Below, piece by piece: positions 24,148 through 31,495 of a stretch of 37,755 nucleotides of DNA. The position numbers and the translations under genes were made by a program. The stretch is from Pseudomonadota bacterium. GTDB lineage: Bacteria > Pseudomonadota > Alphaproteobacteria > Rhizobiales > Xanthobacteraceae. The stretch lies in the NCBI GenBank assembly GCA_023404705.1, contig JAEYAU010000194.1:1-37755 (forward strand), written 5' to 3'. The notes beneath the pieces are model-generated. The model searched no databases. It was not told the DNA's origin and saw nothing but the letters and a program-made list of their open reading frames with translations. The stretch's first letter is position 1, and every line of letters begins with the position of its first letter.

Positions 24148-24222
24148 GGGCGCAATAGCAAAGCGTATTGCGCCGATCGAAACTTCGCCGGCGCAATACG
24201 CGCTTCGCGCTATTGCGCCCTA
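24144..24222. repeat. Palindromic repeat, family C, copy 2 (contains the livF stop)
   Basis: GTAGGGGCGCAATAGC at the left and GCGCTATTGCGCCCTAT at the right are mirrored, with GGCGCAATACGCGC-TTC inside. It matches 16050-16129. The first TAG is the livF stop codon. It separates the liv importer from the next gene cluster. Confidence 0.85.
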
Positions 24223-24265
24223 TGTGCCGAGCAATTTGGCGCCGCCGATTATTTGAAGCTTAAAA

Positions 24266-24282
24266 ATATCGCTTTTCATCGA
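24266..24282 (+). promoter_or_regulatory. Weak copy of the AT-rich regulatory box (importer promoter)
   Basis: ATATCGCTTTTCATCGA matches the box at 35408-35424 in 13 of 17 positions and that at 28280-28296 in 12 of 17. It lies in a locally AT-rich patch 90 bp upstream of the binding-protein gene, in the same orientation relative to the gene as the other two boxes. Confidence 0.5.
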
Positions 24283-24372
24283 CCTTGCCGGATGTACACT
24301 TGCGGGGTGTGCTGGCCTCCGAGCGCGGCACGCTGTTAGGCTTGGCCGACAAGCAAAAAACCGGAGCGGGAC

Positions 24373-25347
24373 ATGATCAGGATCTTCGGCTTGGCACTTC
24401 TTACGGCGACCGCGGTGAATGTCGCGGGCGCGCAGGCGCAGCAGACCATTCGGGTGGGCTGGACCATCCCGGCGGAGGAATCGAAATACTGGATGATGCG
24501 CCGGCCCGAGCAATTCCCGGCGATCGGCAAGGACTACAAGATCGAGTGGGTGCAGTTTCAGGGCACGGCGCCGATGGTGCAGGCCATGGCGGCGGGCGCG
24601 CTCGACTGCTCGACCCAGGGCGTGCTCTCGATGGCGCAGGGCGCGATTCAGGCGAACCTCGAGACCTATATCGTGGCGCAGCACGTCGGCGAGAAGCCGG
24701 GCAGCTTCTCGGTCTACTGGGCCGTGAAAGAGGACTCGCCGATCAAGACGATCGCGGACCTGAAGGGCAAGAGCGTCGGCACCAATGTGTTCGGCTCCGG
24801 CATCCTCGGGCCGATGTTCCTGCTGTTGAAGAAGAACGGCCTCGATCCCGAGAAGGACATCAAGCTGGTCGAGACCGGCTTCCCGCCGTCCGAGGACGCG
24901 ATCCGCGGCGGCCGCGTCGATGCGGGCGTGCTCAACCAGCCGTTCGCGGCGCGCGCCGAGGCGAAGGGCGGCCTGCGCAAGCTGTTCTCACTCTCGGATC
25001 AGCAGCAGAACATCGTGCACATCATGGAAGTGTGCCGGAAGGACTTCGTCGACAAGAACCCGGAGCTCGCGAAGCTCTACGTGAAGGATCTCACGGCCGC
25101 CATGGGCAAGGCGCTCGCCAATCGCGACGAGACCGTGAAGGTGGTCTCCGAGGTCACCAAGGCACCGCCCGCGGTGCTGGAGACCTACCTGCTGAAGCCG
25201 AACGACTTCGCGCGCGAGCCCGGTGCGGCGCCGAATTTTGCCGGCATCCAGGCCATGCTCGACATCTATGCGGAGAGCGGCATGGTGTCGAAGAAGCTCG
25301 ATGCCGCCAAGTTCAAGCATTCGAGCATCGTGGCGCCGCTGCAGTAG
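24373..25347 (+). CDS. ABC transporter substrate-binding protein, NitT/TauT type
   Basis: A 324-residue periplasmic protein with signal MIRIFGLALLTATAVNVAGAQAQ. The mature part RVGWTIPAEESKYWMMRRPEQFP and VQFQGTAPMVQAMAAGALDCSTQGVLSMAQGAI has the anion-binding SsuA/TauA-like layout. Some members of this group import aromatic carboxylates such as phthalate, which would suit the catabolic genes nearby. First gene of a four-gene importer (binding protein, ATPase, two permeases). GGAG precedes the ATG. The ligand is inferred only from context. Confidence 0.92.
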   Translation: MIRIFGLALLTATAVNVAGAQAQQTIRVGWTIPAEESKYWMMRRPEQFPAIGKDYKIEWVQFQGTAPMVQAMAAGALDCSTQGVLSMAQGAIQANLETYIVAQHVGEKPGSFSVYWAVKEDSPIKTIADLKGKSVGTNVFGSGILGPMFLLLKKNGLDPEKDIKLVETGFPPSEDAIRGGRVDAGVLNQPFAARAEAKGGLRKLFSLSDQQQNIVHIMEVCRKDFVDKNPELAKLYVKDLTAAMGKALANRDETVKVVSEVTKAPPAVLETYLLKPNDFAREPGAAPNFAGIQAMLDIYAESGMVSKKLDAAKFKHSSIVAPLQ

Positions 25348-25486
25348 GGTGTGCTCGGCGCGCCGAGGCGCCGATGCTGAGCAGAGTGACAGCGAGCGCG
25401 CCGAGCTCACGCGTGCGCACGGCGGAACGACGCGACGAGAAATTCGTGAGTCCTGGGCCGCCGTGCACACCCTACAAAGCCGCACG

Positions 25487-26248
25487 ATGATCAGCATCGA
25501 TCAAGTCTCGAAGTCCTTCGAGACCAAAGGCGGCAAGCGTCATCTCGCGATCGCGGACATCGCGCTCGATGTCGCAGACGGCGAGTTCGTCTCGATCCTC
25601 GGCCCCTCGGGCTGCGGGAAATCAACGCTGCTCTATATCGTGGGCGGCTTCGTGCCGCCCTCGGCGGGCCTCGTCATGGTCGGCGGCAAGCCGGTGACGG
25701 GACCGGGGCCGGACCGCGGGCCGGTGTTCCAGGAGTTCGCGCTGTTTCCCTGGAAGACCGTGCTGGGCAATGTGATGTACGGCCTGCAGCAGCAGGGTGT
25801 CGCAAAGGCGGAGGCGCGCGAGCGAGCGCGGGCCCTCATCGCGATGGTGCATCTCGAGGGCTACGAGAATTTCTATCCCAAGGAGCTCTCGGGCGGCATG
25901 AAGCAGCGTGTCGCCATCGCGCGCACGCTGGCCTATCGGCCGAGCATCCTCTTGATGGACGAGCCGTTCGGTGCGCTCGACGCGCATACGCGCACGCGGC
26001 TGCAGAACGAGCTTACCGAGATCTGGGAGCGTGACCGCAAGACCGTGCTGTTCGTCACGCACAGCGTGGAGGAGGCCGTGTTCCTCTCGGATCGCGTGGT
26101 GGTCATGACGCGCTCTCCCGGCCGCATCAAGGAGATCGTGCCGATCGATCTGGCGCGGCCGCGCGACCGCGCCACGCTGCTGCTCGACCGGCGTTACCAG
26201 GATTATGTGGTCCGCATCGAGCGCATGATGGACGCGCAGGACGCATGA
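25487..26248 (+). CDS. ABC transporter ATP-binding protein, NitT/TauT type
   Basis: A 253-residue ATPase from the ATG at 25487 (MISIDQVSKSFETKGG). Walker A GPSGCGKST is at 39-47, the Q-loop FQEFALFPWK at 81-90, LSGGM at 134-138, Walker B ILLMDEPFGALD at 154-165 and the switch histidine at 192. The 139-bp gap after the binding-protein gene holds nothing I recognise, and no strong ribosome-binding site is visible. It overlaps the next permease by 4 bp (ATGA). Confidence 0.94.
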   Translation: MISIDQVSKSFETKGGKRHLAIADIALDVADGEFVSILGPSGCGKSTLLYIVGGFVPPSAGLVMVGGKPVTGPGPDRGPVFQEFALFPWKTVLGNVMYGLQQQGVAKAEARERARALIAMVHLEGYENFYPKELSGGMKQRVAIARTLAYRPSILLMDEPFGALDAHTRTRLQNELTEIWERDRKTVLFVTHSVEEAVFLSDRVVVMTRSPGRIKEIVPIDLARPRDRATLLLDRRYQDYVVRIERMMDAQDA

Positions 26249-27018
26249 CGCGCCCCGGCATCCTCGCGCCGCTTGCCGCTTTCGCGGGCCTGCTCGCCGC
26301 CTGGGAGATCCTTGCGCGATACATCGCGATCGACGGCCTGCCGACGGCCGGACAGGCGCTGGCCCAGGTGCCCGCGATTCTCGCGGACAAGGAGGCGCTC
26401 ATCAATATCGGCGCCTCGCTGCGGCGTATGGTGTTCGGCTTCGCGCTCGGTCTCGCCTTCGCGGTGCCGGTCGGGCTGATGATGGGGCGCAGCCGGCACG
26501 TGGCGGCGTTCTTCAATCCACTGCTGATGGTGATCTATCCGGTGCCGAAGGCCGCGCTGATGCCGATCATCATGCTGTGGATCGGCATCGGCGACGCTTC
26601 GAAGACGCTGGTGATCTTTCTCGGCGTCTCGCTGCCCATCATCTATCACAGCTATCAGGGCGGCCGCGCCGTCGAGGAGAAGATGTTGTGGTCGGCGGCC
26701 GCCATGGGCATGGGTGCGCCGGCGCGGCTCTGGCGCGTCGTGCTGCCGGCGGCGCTTCCCGAGATCCTGGTCGGCTGTCGGACGGGCCTGGTGCTCGCGC
26801 TGATCACCATGGTGACGAGCGAGATGATCGCGCGCCAGACCGGCGTCGGAAACATCCTCTTCAACTCGCTCGACATGGCGCAGTACGACACGGTCTACGC
26901 GATGATCGTCATCATCGGCGTGCTCGGCTTCGTGCTCGACGCGGCCTTCGAGCGCTTGCGCCGCACGCTGGTCGGCTGGGCCGAGCCTTCGCAGGCGCTG
27001 ATCGTGGGCACTACATGA
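26245..27018 (+). CDS. ABC transporter permease, NitT/TauT type (first of two)
   Basis: A 257-residue inner-membrane permease. The coupling loop AAAMGMGAPARLWRVVLPAALPEILVGCRTGL is the EAA motif, and NPLLMVIYPVPKAALMPIIMLWIGIGDASK is typical of SsuC/TauC-like permeases. ATGA overlaps join it to both the ATPase and the second permease, so the three are translationally coupled. Having two distinct permeases suggests a heterodimeric channel. Confidence 0.94.
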   Translation: MTRPGILAPLAAFAGLLAAWEILARYIAIDGLPTAGQALAQVPAILADKEALINIGASLRRMVFGFALGLAFAVPVGLMMGRSRHVAAFFNPLLMVIYPVPKAALMPIIMLWIGIGDASKTLVIFLGVSLPIIYHSYQGGRAVEEKMLWSAAAMGMGAPARLWRVVLPAALPEILVGCRTGLVLALITMVTSEMIARQTGVGNILFNSLDMAQYDTVYAMIVIIGVLGFVLDAAFERLRRTLVGWAEPSQALIVGTT

Positions 27019-27785
27019 TCCGCGCCGGCACGCTCACGGACACTCTGATCGGGCTCGTTCCGATCCTGTTCATCCTGCTGCTCTGGCAGGTCGTCTGGGC
27101 CTCGGGTCTGGCGCCGCCTGCGCTGCTGCCGTCGCCGGCCGCCGTGTTCTCGCGCTTGGTGCAACAGCTCGGCTCGCAGACCTATCTGGAGCACGCGGCG
27201 ACGACGCTGTTCCGGCTGTTCGCAGGCTTCGCTCTTGCGGTGGTCGTTGGCGTCACGCTCGGCGTGTTGGCGACGGGCAGCCGCGCGGCCGGCGGCGTGC
27301 TCGGCCCCATCGTGCGCGTGCTCGCGCCGGTGCCGAAGATCGCGCTCTATCCGGCTTTCATCCTCACACTCGGGTTCGACGATGCGTCCAAGATCGCGGC
27401 CGTGTTCGTCGACGCGCTGTTCCCGATCCTGATCGCGACCCAGCAGGGCACCGCGGCCGTCGAGCCGAAGCTCGTCTGGTCCGCGCGCGCGGCCGGTGTA
27501 TCGCCGCTGAAGTCTCTGGCCACCGTCGTGCTGCCGGCCGCCCTTCCTTCCGTTCTCACCGGCGCGCGCATCGGGCTCGTCATCTCGTGCATCGTCGTGT
27601 TCCTGGCCGAGATGATCACCTCGACGGACGGCCTCGGTCATCTCCTGGTGCGCGCCGCACGCAACTTTCAGACGGTCGACATGTTCGTGCCGCTGATCAC
27701 GATCTCGATGCTCGGGCTGATGCTGAACGCGGCGTTCAACGCGCTGCGGACGCGATTGCTGCGCGGCTTTCCGGAGGAAACCTAA
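27015..27785 (+). CDS. ABC transporter permease, NitT/TauT type (second of two)
   Basis: A 256-residue permease from the ATG at 27015, overlapping the preceding stop (ATGA). It has about six spans, LRVLAPVPKIALYPAFILTLGFDDASKI-like central sequence and the coupling loop ARAAGVSPLKSLATVVLPAALPSVLTGARIGL. It is homologous to the first permease. Its stop codon overlaps that of the convergent marR gene by 4 bp, so the two transcripts run into each other. Confidence 0.94.
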   Translation: MIRAGTLTDTLIGLVPILFILLLWQVVWASGLAPPALLPSPAAVFSRLVQQLGSQTYLEHAATTLFRLFAGFALAVVVGVTLGVLATGSRAAGGVLGPIVRVLAPVPKIALYPAFILTLGFDDASKIAAVFVDALFPILIATQQGTAAVEPKLVWSARAAGVSPLKSLATVVLPAALPSVLTGARIGLVISCIVVFLAEMITSTDGLGHLLVRAARNFQTVDMFVPLITISMLGLMLNAAFNALRTRLLRGFPEET

Positions 27786-28267
27786 CCGGCGCGGCGCTCC
27801 CGTTCGTCGATCAGGAGATCGAGCGCGCGCATGATCACGGCGCGCTCCTCGGCGCTGAACGGCGCCAGCATCTTGGCTTCGTGTTCCTTGGCGGCGCGCA
27901 GCATCGGGGCCGCGCGGGTGCGGCCGGCGGGCGTGAGATGGATCAGCACGCGGCGGCGGTCCTTGGGGTCGGAGCGGCGTTCGATCAGGCCCTGGCGCGC
28001 CATGCGGTCGAGGACCTTGGTCATGCGCGGCTGCGCCATGATCGCCATGGCGGCGAGGTCGCCGACGCCCAGGCCTTCGGCACCATCGAGGCAAGCCAGC
28101 ACGCGGTATTCCGGGATCGTCAGCTTCCACGTCTTGAGCCGCGCGTGAAAGCCGCTTGCCACGATGTGGCTCGCGCGCGCCAGCAGATAGGAGAGGTAGC
28201 TCTCGGCGAAGCTGCCCGAGGTGTCGACGGGGGCTTTTGCGGATCCGTTCGCGCGACGCTTCGCCAT
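27782..28267 (-). CDS. MarR-family transcriptional regulator
   Basis: A 161-residue winged-helix regulator. The DNA-binding core reads LTIPEYRVLACLDGAEGLGVGDLAAMAIMAQPRMTKVLDRMARQGLIERRSDPKDRRRVLIHLTPAG, with the typical DPKDRR wing. MarR proteins usually repress divergent catabolic genes and respond to aromatic ligands or their CoA thioesters. I use the ATG at 28267. An upstream ATG at 28300 (MIYETEYVETP) is possible, but there the AT-rich box 28280-28296 would fall inside the coding region. No good ribosome-binding site supports either. Divergent from the NicX-like gene and convergent with the importer. Confidence 0.92.
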   Translation of the reverse strand: MAKRRANGSAKAPVDTSGSFAESYLSYLLARASHIVASGFHARLKTWKLTIPEYRVLACLDGAEGLGVGDLAAMAIMAQPRMTKVLDRMARQGLIERRSDPKDRRRVLIHLTPAGRTRAAPMLRAAKEHEAKMLAPFSAEERAVIMRALDLLIDERERRAG

Positions 28268-28279
28268 GGGGGTTTCGAC

Positions 28280-28296
28280 ATATTCCGTTTCATATA
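28280..28296 (+). promoter_or_regulatory. AT-rich regulatory box in the marR / dioxygenase-like divergent promoter
   Basis: ATATTCCGTTTCATATA differs at one position from the minus-strand box at 35408-35424. It lies 12 bp from the marR start codon and 62 bp from the start of the plus-strand gene, a good place for an autoregulated MarR operator. Next to it, ATCATG-C-CATGAT (28296-28308) is a small perfect palindrome. Confidence 0.65.
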
Positions 28297-28358
28297 TCAT
28301 GCCATGATGGCGCGGCCGCGCAAGGCGCGCAGCGGGAAGCGCCAAACAGGAACACCGC

Positions 28359-29405
28359 ATGCTCTCCGACCGCATCGAAGGAAAATGGATCGACGCCTTC
28401 TGTGAGACCTTCGAGCGCTGCGGCGTGAAGGGCGGCGACACGGCCGCGATTCTGTCGGAGACGCAATCGCGCCAGCTCAACGTGCATCTCGCGGAGCTCG
28501 CGCTGCTGCGGCTCGGCGCGAAGCCGTTTCACGTCGTGGTGCCCACGCCGCGCAATCCCTATACGGTGCCGGTGCGCTCCACCGGCGCGAGCGTGGCGGT
28601 CGGCGGGTTGAAGCCGGTCGTGTCGGCGCTGCAGCAGGCCGGCTTCGTGGTGGACTGCACGCTGGAAGGGCTGATGCATGCGCCCGAAACACCCGAGATC
28701 CTGAAGGCGGGCGCGCGCGTGCTCTATGTCTCGAACGAGCATCCGGAGGCGCTCGAGCGCATGCGGCCCGACGATGCGCTTGCGGCGCGCGTGCGCGCCG
28801 CCGCCAAGATGCTGCGCGGTACGAAGCGGATGACCGTCACATCAGCGGCCGGAACCGATCTCGACGTCAACATGGAAGGCGCGCAGACGGTCGGCATCTG
28901 GGGGTGGACCGAGAAGCCCGGCACGCTGGCGCACTGGCCGGGCGGGATCGTGGTGAGCTTTCCGAAGAGCCGCACTGTGAACGGCACGCTGGTGCTCGAC
29001 CGCGGCGACGTGAACCTCACTTTCAAGCGCTACCTGGAAGCACCGGTGCGCCTGCGCCTCGAGAACGACTACGTCACTGCCATCGACGGCGAGGGCGCCG
29101 ATGCCGAGATGATGACGGCCTATCTCAAGGCCTGGGGCGACCGCGAAGCCTATGCGGTGTCGCATGTCGGCTTCGGCATGAACCCGAACGCGCGCTACGA
29201 GGCGCTCGCCATGTACGACCAGCGCGATTTCAACGGCACCGAGCTGCGGGCGGTCGCGGGCAACTTCCTGTTCTCGACCGGCGCGAACGAATTTGCCGGG
29301 CGCTATACGGCCGGCCATTTCGACATTCCGGTGATGCGCACCACGATCGCGCTCGACGGCAATGTGGTGGTGAAGAACGGCGTGCTGCAGGACGTGTTCG
29401 GGTGA
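28359..29405 (+). CDS. 2,5-dihydroxypyridine 5,6-dioxygenase (NicX)-like / M29 aminopeptidase-like metalloenzyme
   Basis: A 348-residue cytoplasmic protein of the family that joins M29 aminopeptidases with the ring-cleaving dioxygenase NicX of nicotinate degradation. Length is near that of NicX (about 350). Candidate metal ligands are H269 in SHVGFGMNPNARYE and H320 and D322 in AGHFDIP, an HxD pair near the C-terminus as in NicX (family comparison from memory). The divergent MarR gene also mirrors nicotinate clusters, where a MarR-type repressor is used. Against a plain nicotinate pathway, no maleamate amidase, maleate isomerase or nicotinate hydroxylase is nearby. Ring cleavage of some hydroxy-pyridine or aromatic compound is plausible. 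An aminopeptidase remains possible. Confidence 0.8.
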   Translation: MLSDRIEGKWIDAFCETFERCGVKGGDTAAILSETQSRQLNVHLAELALLRLGAKPFHVVVPTPRNPYTVPVRSTGASVAVGGLKPVVSALQQAGFVVDCTLEGLMHAPETPEILKAGARVLYVSNEHPEALERMRPDDALAARVRAAAKMLRGTKRMTVTSAAGTDLDVNMEGAQTVGIWGWTEKPGTLAHWPGGIVVSFPKSRTVNGTLVLDRGDVNLTFKRYLEAPVRLRLENDYVTAIDGEGADAEMMTAYLKAWGDREAYAVSHVGFGMNPNARYEALAMYDQRDFNGTELRAVAGNFLFSTGANEFAGRYTAGHFDIPVMRTTIALDGNVVVKNGVLQDVFG

Positions 29406-29408
29406 GGA

Positions 29409-30392
29409 TCACAACACCGGTGGCTTCGCCAGGCCGAAGTGTCCGAGCATCGCGACGAAGGCCTTGAGGCGCTCGCGGCGATAGGCGTCCACGTCCATGC
29501 CCTCGTAGTCGAGAAAGCCCTGACGGGTGGAGAGGCCGATGCGGCCTTCCTTCATGTTGCGCTCGACGATCTCGGGGGCCGCGTACCGCTCGCTTTCCAG
29601 CGCCTTGGTGAGATAGCGGCTCGCGTAATAGAGGATGTCACCGCCGCCCCAGTCGATGAACTCGAGGATCCCGAGCACCGCGAAGCGGAAGCCGAGGCCG
29701 TATTTGAGTGCCTTGTCGATGTCCTCGGCGCTGGCGACGCCTTCCTCGACTAGGCGCGCGGCCTCGTTCATGGCGAGCGCCTGCACGCGCGGCACGATGA
29801 AGCCGGGACGAGGGGCGCACACCACGGGCACCTTGCCGATGGCTTCGAGGAGAGACCTCAGCTTCGCAGTGACCGCGGGGTCGGTCGCTTTGCCGGGCGA
29901 GAGCTCGACCAGCGGCACCAGATAGGCCGGGTTGAGCCAGTGCGCGTTGAGGAAGCGCTCTGGGTGTGTGACGGAGCCGGAGAGATCATCGACCAGAATG
30001 GTCGACGTGGTCGAGGCGATGATCGGTTTCGAACCCGCAAGCTCGGCGGCACGGGCGAGTGTGTCGCGCTTGAGGTCGAGCACTTCAGGCACGCCTTCGA
30101 AGATCACGTCGGCTGAGCTCAGCGCTTCGGGCGCCTTCGCCGCGGGCACGACGGTCACGCGCGTTACGATCTGCGAGACCTTGCTCTCGTCGAAGAGACC
30201 CAGCTTTGCCAGCGTCGTCAACGTGCCGCGCACTTCGCCGAGCGCCTCGGCCGCGAGCTTGTCGAATGCCGCGGACTCGCGCGGCTTGAAGTCGAGAATC
30301 GTGACCGGGTGCCCCGCATAGGCAAACACGACGGCGATGCCGCGTCCCATGCGGCCCGCGCCGAGGCAGGTGATGTGCGCGGGCGACGTCAC
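29409..30392 (-). CDS. 3-hydroxyacyl-CoA dehydrogenase family protein (NAD-binding)
   Basis: A 327-residue two-domain oxidoreductase from a GTG at 30392 that overlaps the upstream stop (GTGA). The Rossmann motif is GAGRMG (11-16). The catalytic histidine is H151 in NAHWLNPAYLVPLVE, with E163 as partner. The C-terminal helical domain has GFIVPRVQALAMNEAARLVEEGVASAEDIDKALKYGLGFRF. HWLNP instead of HFFNP hints at a substrate other than a plain fatty acyl-CoA. Members include 3-hydroxybutyryl-CoA and carnitine dehydrogenases. Last gene of the minus-strand run from 35357. Confidence 0.92.
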   Translation of the reverse strand: MTSPAHITCLGAGRMGRGIAVVFAYAGHPVTILDFKPRESAAFDKLAAEALGEVRGTLTTLAKLGLFDESKVSQIVTRVTVVPAAKAPEALSSADVIFEGVPEVLDLKRDTLARAAELAGSKPIIASTTSTILVDDLSGSVTHPERFLNAHWLNPAYLVPLVELSPGKATDPAVTAKLRSLLEAIGKVPVVCAPRPGFIVPRVQALAMNEAARLVEEGVASAEDIDKALKYGLGFRFAVLGILEFIDWGGGDILYYASRYLTKALESERYAAPEIVERNMKEGRIGLSTRQGFLDYEGMDVDAYRRERLKAFVAMLGHFGLAKPPVL

Positions 30393-31483
30393 GCCTTGAA
30401 TCCCTCGTTCAACAACTGCTGCAGCTCCGCGCGATCGTAGCCGCCAAATCCCATGCTCTCCAGCGTGCGTCCGGTCTGCATGAAATCCTCGCCGCACACG
30501 GCGCCGCCGATCACCGCGAAGGCGTGCGCCAGCGCCATCTCGACGCCCGCGAGGCGGCCGACCGAGATGTAGAACGAGAGACCGATGCGCGTGTCCTCCA
30601 GCATATAGCGGTGCTTCGTCAGCACGATGTGCTCGCGCCAGTCGCCCGAGTCGGTGAGTCGGTCGTGGGAGCCGCGGCCGTACATCCACTCGTCGCCCTC
30701 TCTGGCGTAGTGATCCGCCAGCGGAAAATGCGGTGCGCCATAGCCGAGGGCTTCGCGCACCGCGATGCGCTCGGCATCGAGCGCATCGGTGACGCGTCGA
30801 ATGGAGGGCTGCGTGCCCTCCTTGTGGATGTCCCAGCGGTCGAAATGCTCGAGCGGGCCGGCGTTCATGGTGATCAGCGGCGGGTGGATAATCGGCCCGG
30901 CATTCATCAGCGCGCCTGAGAGCGCGTCGCCGCAGTCCTCGATGACGCCCGGGAAGGCTTTGCCGATCGCGGCGAGCGCGTGCGCCTTGCGCGTGAGCGG
31001 AAACACGCCGGTCGGTAACCGCTTGGCGCGAACCGTGATCGCGACCTCGAACGGGCCGTGTTTGCGCGTGAGCCAGGGCAGCGTGCCGGTCTCCGCAAAG
31101 GCGACGTCAGCGCGGTTGCCGGCGTCGTGGGCGGCCTTGGCGAAGAGCAGTGAGCCGAAGGTGCCGGGCGGCAGGAAGACGACTTGACCATCGGTCAGAT
31201 GCGGGGCGAGCGCCCGCGCGATGTCGCCCTGCGCGGTCGCGGGCGCGGGGCAGAGGATCAGCTCTGCCCCGCGCACCGCCTCGGCCATGCTGGTGGACAC
31301 GGCCGAAAGCGCTACCTCGTGTCGCCCGCGGAAATCTTTCACCAGAATCCTGTTGCCGGCGGTGCGATGCGCCGCGACTGCGGCAGCATCACGGCGCCAC
31401 AGGCGCACCTCGCGGCCCGCGAGCGTCAGGTCCGCGGCAGCCGCGAACGATCCGTTTCCTCCACCGAGCACGGCAATGCGCAT
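30389..31483 (-). CDS. NAD/NADP octopine/nopaline dehydrogenase family protein
   Basis: A 364-residue dehydrogenase. The nucleotide-binding motif is GGGNGS (7-12). The C-terminal opine-dehydrogenase domain carries NAGPIIHPPL with H200, then the unusual run EHFDRWDIHKEG (212-223). Characterised relatives oxidise or form opines, N-substituted amino acids joining an amino group and an alpha-keto acid. It overlaps the hydroxyacyl-CoA dehydrogenase gene by 4 bp and follows the acyl-CoA ligase gene by 12 bp, so it belongs to the same transcript. Why an opine-type enzyme sits amid CoA-thioester enzymes is unclear. A secondary-amine or hydroxyacid intermediate is possible. Confidence 0.9.
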   Translation of the reverse strand: MRIAVLGGGNGSFAAAADLTLAGREVRLWRRDAAAVAAHRTAGNRILVKDFRGRHEVALSAVSTSMAEAVRGAELILCPAPATAQGDIARALAPHLTDGQVVFLPPGTFGSLLFAKAAHDAGNRADVAFAETGTLPWLTRKHGPFEVAITVRAKRLPTGVFPLTRKAHALAAIGKAFPGVIEDCGDALSGALMNAGPIIHPPLITMNAGPLEHFDRWDIHKEGTQPSIRRVTDALDAERIAVREALGYGAPHFPLADHYAREGDEWMYGRGSHDRLTDSGDWREHIVLTKHRYMLEDTRIGLSFYISVGRLAGVEMALAHAFAVIGGAVCGEDFMQTGRTLESMGFGGYDRAELQQLLNEGFKA

Positions 31484-31495
31484 GAGCTGTCCTGA

